Assembly (NCBI GenBank): GCA_913056235.1
Contig: CAJXMW010000003.1
Span: 372,001 to 436,000 of the forward strand
Direction: 5' to 3'
Length of the DNA: 64,000 nucleotides
DNA from: an uncultured Fodinibius sp.
GTDB taxonomy: Bacteria; Bacteroidota; Rhodothermia; Balneolales; Balneolaceae
Part shown: positions 20,711-30,621 of the stretch, piece by piece
Layout: the number at the start of each line of letters is the position of its first letter
Position numbering within the stretch: the stretch's first letter is position 1
The notes under the pieces: generated by a model
What the model was told of the DNA's origin: nothing
Databases searched by the model: none
Seen by the model: only the letters and a program-made list of their open reading frames with translations
Program-made: the position numbers and the translations under genes

Positions 20711-21463
20711 ATGTCCGAAAACAACTCTAACATATATATCTACGGTCGCAATCCCATCGAAGAAGCATTGGCAACGGAGGGCGATCAAATTGATAAGATC
20801 TTTGTTCGCGATTCCATCAGTGACGCTCAGCTTTCGACAATATTTGACTTGGCCTCACAACATCGTATACCCATTTCGCACGTCCCCGGTTCCAAACTTT
20901 ATGAACTTGTTGGTAGTGTTAAAGATCAGGGCGTAGTAGCTGTGCGAAGTGAGGTTTCATACACCGGTTTTGGCGAATGGCTCGATTCTATTGATACAGA
21001 AAGCTACCCTGCAGTACTACTGATGGACGAAATTGAGGATCCCGGCAACCTTGGAGCTATCATCCGAACCGCTGCGGCGGCTGGAATATCGGCCGTACTT
21101 GTCCCCAAACATCGACAGGCCCCGGTCAATGCCACTGTGTATAAAACGTCAGCCGGCACTGCGGGACGCATCCCCATTGTGCGCGTTGGAAATCTGAATC
21201 AAGCTATCATGAAACTTAAAGATGAGGACTTTTGGATTGGCGGACTTGATATGAACGGCGACCAAAAGCTGTGGGATCTCGAAGTGGACCGTCCCCTGGC
21301 TTTTGTAATCGGCAACGAAGGCAGCGGCATCAGCCTGAAAACACTCGAACACTGCGACTATCGGTTTCAAATTCCCATGGATAACAATGTAGAATCATTG
21401 AACGCTTCGGTTAGTGCCGGACTTGTTTGCTATGAGTGGAGACGAAAAAAAGAAATGACCTAA
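20711..21463 (+). CDS. rlmB: 23S rRNA (guanosine-2'-O-)-methyltransferase RlmB-like
   Basis: 250-residue SpoU/TrmH methyltransferase. The N-terminal substrate-binding domain starts YIYGRNPIEEAL. The knotted SPOUT domain shows the three motifs DEIEDPGNLGAIIRTAAAAG, FVIGNEGSGIS and IPMDNNVESLNASVSAG. The family methylates the 2'-OH of G2251 in the 23S peptidyl-transferase centre. Related TrmH paralogues share these motifs, so RlmB is the likely but not certain identity. It is divergent from the membrane-protein/GDPD operon. Confidence 0.9.
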   Translation: MSENNSNIYIYGRNPIEEALATEGDQIDKIFVRDSISDAQLSTIFDLASQHRIPISHVPGSKLYELVGSVKDQGVVAVRSEVSYTGFGEWLDSIDTESYPAVLLMDEIEDPGNLGAIIRTAAAAGISAVLVPKHRQAPVNATVYKTSAGTAGRIPIVRVGNLNQAIMKLKDEDFWIGGLDMNGDQKLWDLEVDRPLAFVIGNEGSGISLKTLEHCDYRFQIPMDNNVESLNASVSAGLVCYEWRRKKEMT

Positions 21464-21486
21464 ACTTCCAATTGGGAGTGCCAGCT

Positions 21487-22224
21487 ATGCCGGTCAACTT
21501 GCTTATTATAGCTTGCTGCCAAGCTGCCATCTGGGCTATTGTTCGTCTGCTGCCCCATACGGGGCGAATTGAACGTTACCAATGGCTCAAAATTGCTGTC
21601 ATAGGAACCGTTTTTGGTATCCTGATGGATCTGTTGCTCGGCATCGCTGGATTATTTGCTTACCTGCCGGAAGGTGCTCAGGCCAAGCCGGTTGAGCCAA
21701 AGGATCTTCCTCTTTTTCTGTTTTTTATAAACGCCTTCCTTTCATACGGATTAGCTGTTGCCACAACAGCCCTGATAGCTGACTCAATAATTGAAAGGAG
21801 GAAAAGTTCAAAATTTTGGCTATTCGCTTTGGGGATTCTAGTCACCTTGGGAACACTCGGCATCTTTCTATCATCGCCAGCAAGTTTACCAATGATGTTT
21901 TCTTGCGGAATGACTATTGTAGCTGGCGGAGAATTTCTTCTGGTCATAAATAACCAAAGCGGACCGTTAGTGTTACTCTTTTCGAACGTAAGCTACCTCC
22001 CTTTTCTCAAACTCTGGGCGTTCAGCATTCTCCTTGGTGCAGGATATGAAATAGCCAATCTGTATTTCCCCTTTTGGGTCTGGCTTCCCAGCTCCAACAT
22101 TTCGGAAATCAATATAAGAGTACTGGTAATTTTTCTGGGCTACGTTGCCTTATGTCATCCAATTGCAGTTCTATGGAATTTCTTCGGTTCCAAGACAAAG
22201 AATTCTCGCTTACGCTGGGAATGA
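21487..22224 (+). CDS. Polytopic membrane protein, unrecognised
   Basis: 245 residues from the ATG at 21487, which has GGGAG eight bases upstream. An in-frame ATG at 21436 would overlap rlmB by 28 bases and add 17 polar residues. Six or seven hydrophobic helices are visible, separated by short loops (e.g. FLFFINAFLSYGLAVATTALIAD). No catalytic motif or family was recognised. It lies 23 bases after rlmB, so it is probably co-transcribed, and it converges with namZ. Confidence 0.75.
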   Translation: MPVNLLIIACCQAAIWAIVRLLPHTGRIERYQWLKIAVIGTVFGILMDLLLGIAGLFAYLPEGAQAKPVEPKDLPLFLFFINAFLSYGLAVATTALIADSIIERRKSSKFWLFALGILVTLGTLGIFLSSPASLPMMFSCGMTIVAGGEFLLVINNQSGPLVLLFSNVSYLPFLKLWAFSILLGAGYEIANLYFPFWVWLPSSNISEINIRVLVIFLGYVALCHPIAVLWNFFGSKTKNSRLRWE

Positions 22225-22253
22225 ACTGTATTTAAAATTAATACACCAGCTTA

Positions 22254-23492
22254 TTAGTCGTACAGCAAATATTCCTTCCGACGCTGTGCAAACTCCTCGG
22301 AAGTCTGGTCCCAATTTTTCATATAGGATTTATCCTGAAGCTGATTCAAAAACAATGATTTGTCAATACCACTCAGCTTTTCGATATAATCATTCAGGGA
22401 GGCTTCGGGCGTAGCATCCAGCAGTGTTGCCAGCAGCTCAACACCCAGTTTTATCGGATTAAATTGCTGGGGATCGATGACCCTGATTTCAACACCGTGA
22501 CACTTCTGGTCTTCAAAATCGGGATGCAGTGCCTTACCCGGCATCGACTCGGGCGTAAAAGAAATGCGTTCGATATTGACGCCCGAAAACTGTCGGCGCA
22601 ATTTTGCAATATGCGAAGAGGTTAATGTTGTAGTGGGTGCTCCTACTTTTAAAAATGGATCTGAGGTGCCGCGCCCCTCGGAAATATTGACTCCCTCGAA
22701 CAATACCGTCCCAAGATATACAAAGGCATGGTTGAAAGTGGGTAAATTAGGCGATGGTGCAATCCATTTCAGCCCTGTTTCGGGCCACTTCATAGAACGC
22801 TTCCACCCGTCCATAGGGATTACACGGACCTGGGCCTTGTCGGCATGTGGAATCCAGTATTCGCCCACCATCATTTGGGCAAGTTCACCTAGTGTCATGC
22901 CGTGCGCCATGGGAATGGGGTAAGCGCCCACAAACGACTTGTGCTTTTCCTGCATCATCCATCCAGAAATAAATTCGCCACCAGCCGGATTGGGACGATC
23001 AAGCACCCAAACAGGCACATCGTGCGGTGCCGCGCCTTTAATAATATTTCCAAGCGTAGCGTTATAGGTATAAAAACGGGCTCCCACATCCTGCATATCA
23101 AAAAGGAGCACATCTACTTTTTCGAGCATCTCAGCCGTGGGCGTCCGGGTGTCACCATAGAGGGAAAAGACCGGTAGGCCCGTCGCCTGATCTATGCCAT
23201 CTTCGATCGTTTCGCCGGCTCCAACATCACCACGGAAGCCGTGCTCGGGAGCAAAAAGGGCTGTGACATTAACTCCATGAGCCAGCAGCGTATCGAGCAT
23301 ATGCGAGCCGCCCACGCGCGCTGTGGGATTCATCACCAGTCCAACGCGCTTGCCTTCAAGCTCATCAAGATGATCATCCAACAGCACCTCGGCCCCGACC
23401 TTTACCGGGGTATCAGATGTTGAGGAAGCGGATGACCTACATCCCTGAACCAGCATCGACAAACACAGGCTCAGTAAAACTACTGCTCGCAT
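22254..23492 (-). CDS. namZ: Exo-beta-N-acetylmuramidase NamZ-like lipoprotein (DUF1343)
   Basis: 412 residues. The lipoprotein signal has the lipobox VQGC (Cys18). The DUF1343 body shows VGLVMNPTARVGGSHMLD, ALFAPEHGFRGDVGAGE, LFDMQDVGARFYTY, DRPNPAGG and YLGTVLFEGVNISEGRGT. The characterised Bacteroidota member NamZ removes terminal MurNAc from peptidoglycan fragments, so a cell-wall recycling or scavenging role is inferred. It follows ndk by 19 bases. The GH20 hexosaminidase further along the window could act on complementary GlcNAc ends. Confidence 0.88.
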   Translation of the reverse strand: MRAVVLLSLCLSMLVQGCRSSASSTSDTPVKVGAEVLLDDHLDELEGKRVGLVMNPTARVGGSHMLDTLLAHGVNVTALFAPEHGFRGDVGAGETIEDGIDQATGLPVFSLYGDTRTPTAEMLEKVDVLLFDMQDVGARFYTYNATLGNIIKGAAPHDVPVWVLDRPNPAGGEFISGWMMQEKHKSFVGAYPIPMAHGMTLGELAQMMVGEYWIPHADKAQVRVIPMDGWKRSMKWPETGLKWIAPSPNLPTFNHAFVYLGTVLFEGVNISEGRGTSDPFLKVGAPTTTLTSSHIAKLRRQFSGVNIERISFTPESMPGKALHPDFEDQKCHGVEIRVIDPQQFNPIKLGVELLATLLDATPEASLNDYIEKLSGIDKSLFLNQLQDKSYMKNWDQTSEEFAQRRKEYLLYD

Positions 23493-23511
23493 ATACTCCG
23501 CTGTTTGGTAA

Positions 23512-23943
23512 TTACGCTTTGTTAGCTACAACCTCTTGCTCACTGAAAAAGAATGCAGCCTCTTTTTTGCCGTTCTCAACAGAGTCTGAGCCGTGAATAA
23601 TATTTTCACCTACACTGTCGGCAAAGTCGGCCCTGATGGTTCCCTCTTCAGCTTCACTAGGATCCGTTGCCCCAATAAATTCACGGAAATCTTCAATAGC
23701 ATTTTCTTTTTCCAGAATCATCGGTACGCAGGGGCCGCTGCTCATAAATTCGCAAAGCTCATCGTAGAATGGACGTTCTTTGTGCACGGCATAAAATCCG
23801 CCGGCGGTATCTTTGGTCAGGCGCGTCATCTTCATCGCAACAATACGAAATCCAGCTTCCTGGATTCGGCGCGTAACTTCGCCAATGAGTTCTTTGCGTA
23901 CACAATCTGGTTTCAAAATGGTTAGCGTTCGTTCAACTGCCAT
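23512..23943 (-). CDS. ndk: Nucleoside diphosphate kinase
   Basis: 143 residues. Transfers the gamma-phosphate of ATP to NDPs through a phosphohistidine, H117 in NIIHGSDS. Other marks: [12 protein letters not shown] at the N-terminus, [13 protein letters not shown] and the nucleotide-binding [16 protein letters not shown]. The size and motifs are standard. It is upstream of namZ in the same direction. The 132 bases before its start separate it from the divergent adenylate cyclase and should contain both promoters. Confidence 0.97.
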   Translation of the reverse strand: MAVERTLTILKPDCVRKELIGEVTRRIQEAGFRIVAMKMTRLTKDTAGGFYAVHKERPFYDELCEFMSSGPCVPMILEKENAIEDFREFIGATDPSEAEEGTIRADFADSVGENIIHGSDSVENGKKEAAFFFSEQEVVANKA

Positions 23944-24075
23944 AAATAGATTAAAAAATTTGTAACAATTATCGGTTTCAGTTCTCTTATAAATAAAGGA
24001 CGATAAATATAAAGCTTAGATTGCTAATTCACGAAGCGAATTGGCACTAAACTTTTGTTCTAAATCAGGGATCAA

Positions 24076-25923
24076 ATGTTCACTAGACAGCCGTTACATC
24101 TTTCATGGAACTGGCAGCTTAACTCTGCGCCAGAGCAGCTATGGCCATTCCTTACCAATACCAATCGGCTGTTCAAAGATCTGAAACAACCGAGTATTCA
24201 ACAGGCTCACATCACGCAGTCAGTTGAACCCGGCTTTATTCAGCTTTCTCATAACGGTATCAACAGATACGAAGTATGGGAGGAAGAACCCCACCAATGG
24301 GAATATCCTTTTCGTTTTGGACTCACAAGGCACTATCAGTCAGGACCGTTTAAGGATCTGAAAGTACAGGTCGATCTTCAGCCCAATACTGATGGCACCC
24401 GTATCAAGATTGACATCTGGGCTAAACCTCGACTGGGAATTTTATCACTGCTGAGCACATTCAAGCTCAAAACGCTGATCAAACGTCGACTCAAAAAAAC
24501 TATTCGCCATTACGATAAATTGGCTTTTAGTGGTAACAAGCCTTACCAGTTGGCAGACGAAAAAAGCTTGGTACGCGGCGGCGAAAAGCGTTTAAACCAA
24601 ATACTTGAAGAACTTCATAACAGCGACGTAGATGCCCAGATACTCAGTAAGCTTGTCGATTACATTCGCAGAGCCGACAGCCTGGATCTCGAGCGCATCC
24701 ATCCCTTTGAACTCGCTGACCACTGGGATATCCCCCGCAAGCGAGTGCTACAAGTATTTATCCATGCCTCGAAAGCTAATCTGCTCAATTTTAATTGGGA
24801 TCTGCACTGCCCCACCTGCCGCAGCATTCAGGAGTCAGTTAAAACGCTAAACCAGATTCACGAACCCATTTACTGCGACGAGTGTGAACAAGAATTCAGT
24901 GTAAACTTCAACAAAACCATTCAGCTCAGCTTTACACCGCATCCATTAATCCGCAAAATTGATAACAAGAAATATTGTGTTCGTGGGCCCCAATCCAAGT
25001 CACATGTGGTTATACAACAGTACCTAGAGCCGGGCGAAAACAGGTACCTTAAAACTGAACTATCGCCGGGCAGCTACCTGTTGCGCTCTACCCATTCCAA
25101 AGGAACAGCTAAAGTACATGTACGAAAAAACGGCAACGATACCGTACATATCGAACTACGTTCAGCCGGGCTCAACGGCGAAGAAGTACACATTTCGGAA
25201 GATCCCAACCTGAGTATCCAGAATAGCAGTTCCGAAACCCAGCTTATTACCCTGGAGAGGGAGTCATGGAATGACTGTAGTGTTAGTGCTGCCGAAATTA
25301 CCTCATCACAGCTATTCAGAGACCTTTTCGGTAATGAAGTACTCAAGAAAGGCGAAAAAATATCTGTAGATAACATCACCCTGATGTTTACCGACCTGTT
25401 CGATTCCACCAGCATGTACAACGAAAAAGGAGACGACAAGGCCGTGGGTCAGGTTATTGATCACTTTGAGATCCTCGAGAATGCCATTGCTGAAGAAAAT
25501 GGAGCAATCGTCAAAACAATTGGCGACTCCGTGATGGCTGTTTTCTGTCAACCGGATCAGGCACTCCGGGCATATTTACGAGCCCAGAAAATGCTATTGC
25601 AGGATGATCGGTTCAACAAAAGGCTCCAGCTCAAAGCGGGTATCCATCACGGCAGTTGTGTAGCTGTCAACCTCAATAACCGGATCGACTACTTCGGATC
25701 CACCGTTAACATTGCATCTCGCTTTGTCGATTACGCTTCAGAAAACGAGGCTATCCTCGCTCAGGGAACATTCAGCAAAAGTAACCTGGATAACATCCTC
25801 GGTGAATACGGTAATGATAATACCGTAGAAGATATGAGCACACAACTCAAGGGCTTCCAAAAAGAATCCTTCCTGATCAAGCGCATTCAGGTCGAAAGCT
25901 CTCCCCTTCGACTGGCCATCTGA
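24076..25923 (+). CDS. Class III adenylate cyclase with SRPBCC-like and zinc-ribbon (DUF5939-type) domains
   Basis: 615 residues, no membrane helices. Residues ~1-150 look like an SRPBCC/START-type ligand fold. Residues ~165-390 form a DUF5939-like region containing a zinc ribbon (C245, C248, C267, C270). Residues ~430-600 are the cyclase domain. All class III catalytic positions are present: metal ligands D440 and D484, adenine-selecting K480 and D538, and transition-state N545 and R549. It should therefore make cAMP from ATP and be active as a homodimer. It is followed by mgsA and a DUF255 gene on the same strand. The ligand of the N-terminal domain is unknown. Confidence 0.9.
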   Translation: MFTRQPLHLSWNWQLNSAPEQLWPFLTNTNRLFKDLKQPSIQQAHITQSVEPGFIQLSHNGINRYEVWEEEPHQWEYPFRFGLTRHYQSGPFKDLKVQVDLQPNTDGTRIKIDIWAKPRLGILSLLSTFKLKTLIKRRLKKTIRHYDKLAFSGNKPYQLADEKSLVRGGEKRLNQILEELHNSDVDAQILSKLVDYIRRADSLDLERIHPFELADHWDIPRKRVLQVFIHASKANLLNFNWDLHCPTCRSIQESVKTLNQIHEPIYCDECEQEFSVNFNKTIQLSFTPHPLIRKIDNKKYCVRGPQSKSHVVIQQYLEPGENRYLKTELSPGSYLLRSTHSKGTAKVHVRKNGNDTVHIELRSAGLNGEEVHISEDPNLSIQNSSSETQLITLERESWNDCSVSAAEITSSQLFRDLFGNEVLKKGEKISVDNITLMFTDLFDSTSMYNEKGDDKAVGQVIDHFEILENAIAEENGAIVKTIGDSVMAVFCQPDQALRAYLRAQKMLLQDDRFNKRLQLKAGIHHGSCVAVNLNNRIDYFGSTVNIASRFVDYASENEAILAQGTFSKSNLDNILGEYGNDNTVEDMSTQLKGFQKESFLIKRIQVESSPLRLAI

Positions 25924-26028
25924 TACCGGTTACGCAATTACTGCTTGAGAGCCACCTATTCTTACCGTAGCTTTCCCCTGACAAGGTTCGTCCAGAACCG
26001 TTCATTCTTCACCCTCAAATTTGTTTCT

Positions 26029-26514
26029 ATGAGTTACAAAGACTCCGATCCCCCTATTGCCCACAGCTCCAAAAAGATGGGTAAACGAAAGAAAATTGCG
26101 TTAATCGCCCATGATCACCGTAAGTCGGATCTGATTGACTGGTGCGAATTCAATTCTGGCTCCCTATCCAAGCATAAACTGTACGGCACCGGCACCACCG
26201 GCACGATGATCGCCGACAAGGTGGGACTGGATGTAACGCCCTTTAACAGCGGTCCGCTTGGTGGGGATCTCCAAATCGGTGCAGCCATCTCGGAACATAA
26301 AATCGATATGATGATTTTCTTCTGGGATCCCCTGCAGGCACAGCCCCATGATGTGGATGTTAAAGCGTTGTTGCGCATCGGCGTGCTCTACAATATCCCG
26401 ATTGCCAACAATCGAGCTTCGGCCGACTTCATAATCTCCAGTGACCTTATGGACGAGGAGTACAACCGCTTTATGGTAGATTACAGTAAACGTTTCAGTA
26501 AAGATGTCGAATAA
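26029..26514 (+). CDS. mgsA: Methylglyoxal synthase
   Basis: 161 residues from the ATG at 26029. An in-frame upstream start at 25945 would add 28 residues unlike the family. Converts dihydroxyacetone phosphate to methylglyoxal, a bypass of lower glycolysis under phosphate limitation. Seen: ALIAHDHRKSDLIDW, the phosphate loop GTGTTGT, the catalytic Asp80 in GPLGGDLQIGA, and H107/D110 in PHDVDVKALLRI. It lies 105 bases after the cyclase and three before the DUF255 gene. Confidence 0.95.
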   Translation: MSYKDSDPPIAHSSKKMGKRKKIALIAHDHRKSDLIDWCEFNSGSLSKHKLYGTGTTGTMIADKVGLDVTPFNSGPLGGDLQIGAAISEHKIDMMIFFWDPLQAQPHDVDVKALLRIGVLYNIPIANNRASADFIISSDLMDEEYNRFMVDYSKRFSKDVE

Positions 26515-26517
26515 TTA

Positions 26518-28611
26518 ATGACCGATTCCAACCAAGATCACCAAAATAAACTCGCAAACGAATCAAGTCCGTACCTGCTGCAACACGCAGATAATCCGGT
26601 AGATTGGTACCCCTGGGGCGACGAAGCTTTCGAAAAAGCCAAACGCGAAGACAAACCGGTACTGGTATCTATTGGCTATGCCACCTGCCACTGGTGCCAT
26701 GTGATGGCGCACGAGTCATTTGAAGATGAAGAGGTCGCCAGCCTGATGAACGAATACTTTGTCAATATAAAAGTAGACCGCGAAGAACGTCCTGAAATTG
26801 ATAACACCTACATGCTGGTTTGCCAGATGCTGACCGGCAGCGGAGGCTGGCCACTCAATGTTTTCTTGACGCCGGAGAAAAAACCTTTCTACGCCGCTAC
26901 GTACATCCCCAAAACGGGACGACAGGGACGGCCGGGAATGCTGCAACTTATTCCCCGACTGGCGCAGCTCTGGGAGAACGAACGCGAAAAAATTTCCAGC
27001 TCCACGGATGAAATTATCAGTGCCTTTCAAAAATCAAATCAATTTGAAGGGGATAATGAACTCGATGAGCTTGTACTGGATAAAGCCTACAGCCAGTTTG
27101 AAAGTCAGTATGACACCGTCCACGGCGGATTCGGATCATCGCCCAAATTCCCCAGCGCCCACAACCTGATGTTTTTACTCCGCTATGCCCAACGCAACCC
27201 CGACTCCAAAGCCCTGGAGATGGTGGAACAAACGCTAACGCAAATGCGCAGGGGCGGTATTTTTGATCACATCGGATGGGGCTTTCACCGCTATTCGACT
27301 GATCCCAAATGGCTGGTGCCGCACTTCGAGAAAATGCTTTACGATCAGGCGATTCTGCTGATGGCCTATACCGAGGGATGGCAGCTCACGGGCAATGAAC
27401 TGTTCAAGCAGACGGCAGATGAAATCATCACCTATCTGCTGCGCAAGATGCAGGACGATAGCGGTGGTTTTTACTCAGCTGAAGATGCCGACAGCGAAGG
27501 TGAAGAAGGCAAGTTTTATGTCTGGAGTATTTCTGAGGTCCGTGAAATATTACCGGCCACCGAAGCTGAGTTGGCTATCGAGGTATTTAACTTTACTGAA
27601 GATGGAAACTATGCGGATGAAGCTACCGGCCAACGTACCGGCAAAAATATCCCACACCTAAGAATGCCGCTGGAAGAACTAGCCAAAGAGCGTAATATGA
27701 GTGAAGCGCAACTGGTTGATACGCTTGAAGGTATCCGCGAGAAACTACTGGAAACCCGTCAGGACCGCGTGCACCCTTTACTGGATGACAAAATCCTGAC
27801 CGACTGGAATGGACTTATGATTGCGGCCCTGGCCAAAGCGGGACGCACCTTCCAAAATGGGGAGTACACTCAAAAGGCCAAGCAATGTTGGGATTTCTTG
27901 GAAACTCACATGTTGAGCGATGACCACACGCTCATGCATCGCTACCGCAACGAGGATGTAGCTATTGAGGGTCACGCCGACGATTACGCTTTCGTAATCT
28001 GGGGGCTTATCGAACTTTATGGATCCACGCTTGAATCAACGTATCTGCAAGAAGCCGTTGCGCTGAATGAAGCATTTATCAATGAGTTTTGGGATCAAAA
28101 AGATGGCGGCTTCTATTTTACTTCCGAGTCGGCCGAAGAGCTGCTGGGACGCAAAAAAGAGATCTACGACGGTGCTATGCCCTCCAGCAATTCGGTAGCC
28201 ATGATGAACCTGCTGCGGCTAGGACGCATGACCGGCAATACCGACTGGGAACAGATGGCAGACCAAGCTCAGAAACGTTTTGCCAAGGATCTGAAGAAGG
28301 CACCTACTGGTTTTGGTGCAGCCCTGCAGAGCATCGATTTTGCGTTGGGGGCGTCCCAGGAAATCATTATTTCCGGAGAGCCGGCAGCTGATGATACCCA
28401 GCAGATGCTTCAAAAAATAAATGGGCAATTTTTGCCGCGCGCCGTGCTCCTGCTCAACGATCCCGATGATGAGATGATCAGAAACCTTGCTCCGTATCTC
28501 TCCGACTTTGATATGCACGAAGGCCAAGCGACAGTGTATGTCTGCCAGAATTATAGCTGTGAGCTGCCGACTACAGATCCAGAGAAAATGCTCGAATTAA
28601 TTAATTTTTGA
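26518..28611 (+). CDS. DUF255 thioredoxin-fold / six-hairpin glycosidase-like protein (YyaL family)
   Basis: 697 residues. The N-terminal thioredoxin-like domain begins [25 protein letters not shown] and has a CxxC in [15 protein letters not shown]. The remainder is an (alpha/alpha)6 barrel related to N-acylglucosamine 2-epimerase, with [15 protein letters not shown] and [14 protein letters not shown]. This full-length architecture is widespread in bacteria and in eukaryotic SPATA20, but its reaction is not established. The three-base gap to mgsA means co-expression, which may be a clue to function. Confidence 0.92.
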   Translation: MTDSNQDHQNKLANESSPYLLQHADNPVDWYPWGDEAFEKAKREDKPVLVSIGYATCHWCHVMAHESFEDEEVASLMNEYFVNIKVDREERPEIDNTYMLVCQMLTGSGGWPLNVFLTPEKKPFYAATYIPKTGRQGRPGMLQLIPRLAQLWENEREKISSSTDEIISAFQKSNQFEGDNELDELVLDKAYSQFESQYDTVHGGFGSSPKFPSAHNLMFLLRYAQRNPDSKALEMVEQTLTQMRRGGIFDHIGWGFHRYSTDPKWLVPHFEKMLYDQAILLMAYTEGWQLTGNELFKQTADEIITYLLRKMQDDSGGFYSAEDADSEGEEGKFYVWSISEVREILPATEAELAIEVFNFTEDGNYADEATGQRTGKNIPHLRMPLEELAKERNMSEAQLVDTLEGIREKLLETRQDRVHPLLDDKILTDWNGLMIAALAKAGRTFQNGEYTQKAKQCWDFLETHMLSDDHTLMHRYRNEDVAIEGHADDYAFVIWGLIELYGSTLESTYLQEAVALNEAFINEFWDQKDGGFYFTSESAEELLGRKKEIYDGAMPSSNSVAMMNLLRLGRMTGNTDWEQMADQAQKRFAKDLKKAPTGFGAALQSIDFALGASQEIIISGEPAADDTQQMLQKINGQFLPRAVLLLNDPDDEMIRNLAPYLSDFDMHEGQATVYVCQNYSCELPTTDPEKMLELINF

Positions 28612-29309
28612 TTATGACCTAACAAACTAAATTCCTGTATATCAATGGGGATAAAGATGCAAACGCAGAGCTAATATGGAGCAAAAAGAACTATCTTTCA
28701 CTAATAATCCTCCATCGCGAATCACTATCTAGTGTTATCTAATATTCTGAACAGGGATTATCCTGAAGAGCTGGAAACAACAATTTCGGATCAGGATATC
28801 AAAGAGAAAATAAGCACCTCGAAATTGCGACTTCATCTGAACAGCCTTTACGAGGCTGTCTATAAGAAAAAGCATCTTATACTGCATTTATTCTGATAAA
28901 TTAATGCCACAGGTGGACGCTATCGTAAAACTATCGATTTACCTCCCTTATTCCCTCTCTGAAAATTAGGGAGGAAGGTTCGATTCGTATACCTGCTATC
29001 TGATGAAGTGGTTTGAAGTCCTGAATTTATCGGGTTTTTCAAATTCAGAATCCAAAATTAAGAAGTGGTCCACTTCCAAACTGGGCTACTCCTTAAATAT
29101 CCTAACAAAGTTCTCTCACTTCGTTCGAGATGACAATCAAACTACCACAGCTGACTGAAATGTTCACACTTCAGCTTAACTGGTAGTGCTAAACTCGTAA
29201 TTAAAAAGTCTTTCTCCATACTTGTAGGGAGAAAACAAAAGAGGGTCACCTTCTTCATTAATCACAATCCATCAGATTTTAAATTTAGAAACCTAATAAA
29301 GATGCATTC
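28612..29309. other. Gene-poor region of about 700 bases with remnants and small palindromes
   Basis: No intact gene. It contains a short protein-like frame at 28732-28896 (listed separately), preceded in another frame by a stretch reading YINGDKDANAELIWSKKNYL, which fits a frameshifted old gene. CCTCCCT at ~28940 pairs with AGGGAGG about 20 bases later. A short REP-like word (ttctctcacttcgttcgaga, 29111-29130) lies further on. No tRNA or tmRNA structure was found; the GGTTCGATTC at ~28978 lacks the matching acceptor and anticodon arms. Confidence 0.5.
28732..28896 (+). pseudogene. Coding remnant of an unrecognised gene
   Basis: A 54-codon frame reading VLSNILNRDYPEELETTIS and on to NSLYEAVYKKKHLILHLF, then TGA. 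The amphipathic, charged composition is protein-like. The N-terminal part seems to continue in a different frame upstream (about 28640-28740), which suggests a frameshifted and truncated gene. No family was recognised, so chance cannot be excluded. Confidence 0.28.
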
Positions 29310-30470
29310 CTACTCAGACTCCAAAGTAATCACAGAAATATTCGGCCCAGCATTATAGCGGATGGGGGCCAGCGTAAATCCAAGTCCGTTGTTGACGTTG
29401 ATGGGAATGCCTTCTCGGTAAAGGCCGGATATATATTCGGTTTCTCGTTCTGAAGCCGAAAACGTCATCCCCATAAACGGCACGCGTAGCTGTCCGCCAT
29501 GAGTGTGCCCCGCAAGCATCAAATCATAGCCATTATCCTTGGCACTGCGAATCAAGTTATTTTTGACCTGATGCGAGGCAAATATTTTGAGGCCAGCATC
29601 CGCTGCATGACTGGCTAGCGAGTCAACCACAGCCGGATTGGCATGCTTGCTGTACACTTCGGTAACACCGGTTACAAGAATGTTTGAGCTATCTGCTTTC
29701 AGAATGTGATTCTCATCCTGTAGCAATAGAATCTCCTCTTTTTGCAATGCCGATCGCACATTTTCAACTCCGGCCCAGTAATCGTGATCTCCCACCACGG
29801 CAATAGTGCCCAACTGGGATTGCACTTTTCCCAGTTCTTCTGCTGACATTTTGATGAAATCTGTGCCGTATGAAATCAGATCACCGGTGAAAATCACCAG
29901 GTCAGGCTGTTGCTCATTTACCTTTTGGACATAGCGGGCAATTTCTTCCTGTCCGGTGTATTCATCTCCTTGAATATCGGAAATGTGTACGAGCCGAAAA
30001 CCTTCGAGCGATTTTGGCAACTCGTCAACTGAAATGGTGATGTTATCAGTTTTAATTGTAGTCGTATCATGTTGGACTTTCCAGCCGGTGTACATAAATA
30101 TAGCTGCAAAAAGCACCAATGCTGCCCGGGCATGGTAGTGTGCAATTGAGCTGCTGTCCCAAGAGAAAAATCGGGCGGCTAATTTCAAGACGTCCACAAT
30201 AATCATCCACGTGGCGAGCTGGAACACAAATACCAAGCCGAACCAAAACCAGTAGGTCAGTGGCTTGGGATATTTTAGCACGTCAATGCTGCCAGTGACG
30301 TAAAAATCAACAAGTCCACTTACTGGAAAAGCATAAAACGAAATCAGGGCTATAGGCAACAACAGGCGTAATCGCGACCATTTCTGAGGAGTTTGCTTTC
30401 CAACGACATAGTATCGAAAACAGAGATAAAGTACAGCCGGTGCCATCATCATAGACACCAGAAGCGTCAT
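29310..30470 (-). CDS. Membrane-anchored calcineurin-like metallophosphoesterase
   Basis: 386 residues from the ATG at 30470 (an upstream TTG at 30488 adds six). About four N-terminal membrane helices (~1-135) precede a metallophosphoesterase domain (~155-386) related to YaeI/YkuE: VHISDIQGDEYTG, VIFTGDLISYG, VVGDHDYW and LAGHTHGGQ. Two metal-site positions differ from the usual DxH and GNHD: they read D165-x-Q167 and G-D228-H-D. YaeI-like enzymes hydrolyse UDP-linked lipids or phosphodiesters; the substrate here is unknown. Membrane attachment suggests an envelope lipid substrate. Confidence 0.88.
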   Translation of the reverse strand: MTLLVSMMMAPAVLYLCFRYYVVGKQTPQKWSRLRLLLPIALISFYAFPVSGLVDFYVTGSIDVLKYPKPLTYWFWFGLVFVFQLATWMIIVDVLKLAARFFSWDSSSIAHYHARAALVLFAAIFMYTGWKVQHDTTTIKTDNITISVDELPKSLEGFRLVHISDIQGDEYTGQEEIARYVQKVNEQQPDLVIFTGDLISYGTDFIKMSAEELGKVQSQLGTIAVVGDHDYWAGVENVRSALQKEEILLLQDENHILKADSSNILVTGVTEVYSKHANPAVVDSLASHAADAGLKIFASHQVKNNLIRSAKDNGYDLMLAGHTHGGQLRVPFMGMTFSASERETEYISGLYREGIPINVNNGLGFTLAPIRYNAGPNISVITLESE

Positions 30471-30621
30471 TTCAAGTAGCCAGGGCAAAATTCAAATAGT
30501 TCAAAAGTTCTTGTTATCTTTTTGCTGATTTAGCCTAACAGAATTTCAGGGTTTGACCAAATTCTTTCTTCCATAAATCTACTTCGCTTATACTTGCGTA
30601 GTATACTAACAGAGTGATGAC

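Noticed and set aside
28970-29000. GGTTCGATTC word resembling a tRNA T-loop
   Set aside because: No acceptor stem, D-arm or anticodon arm can be formed around it.
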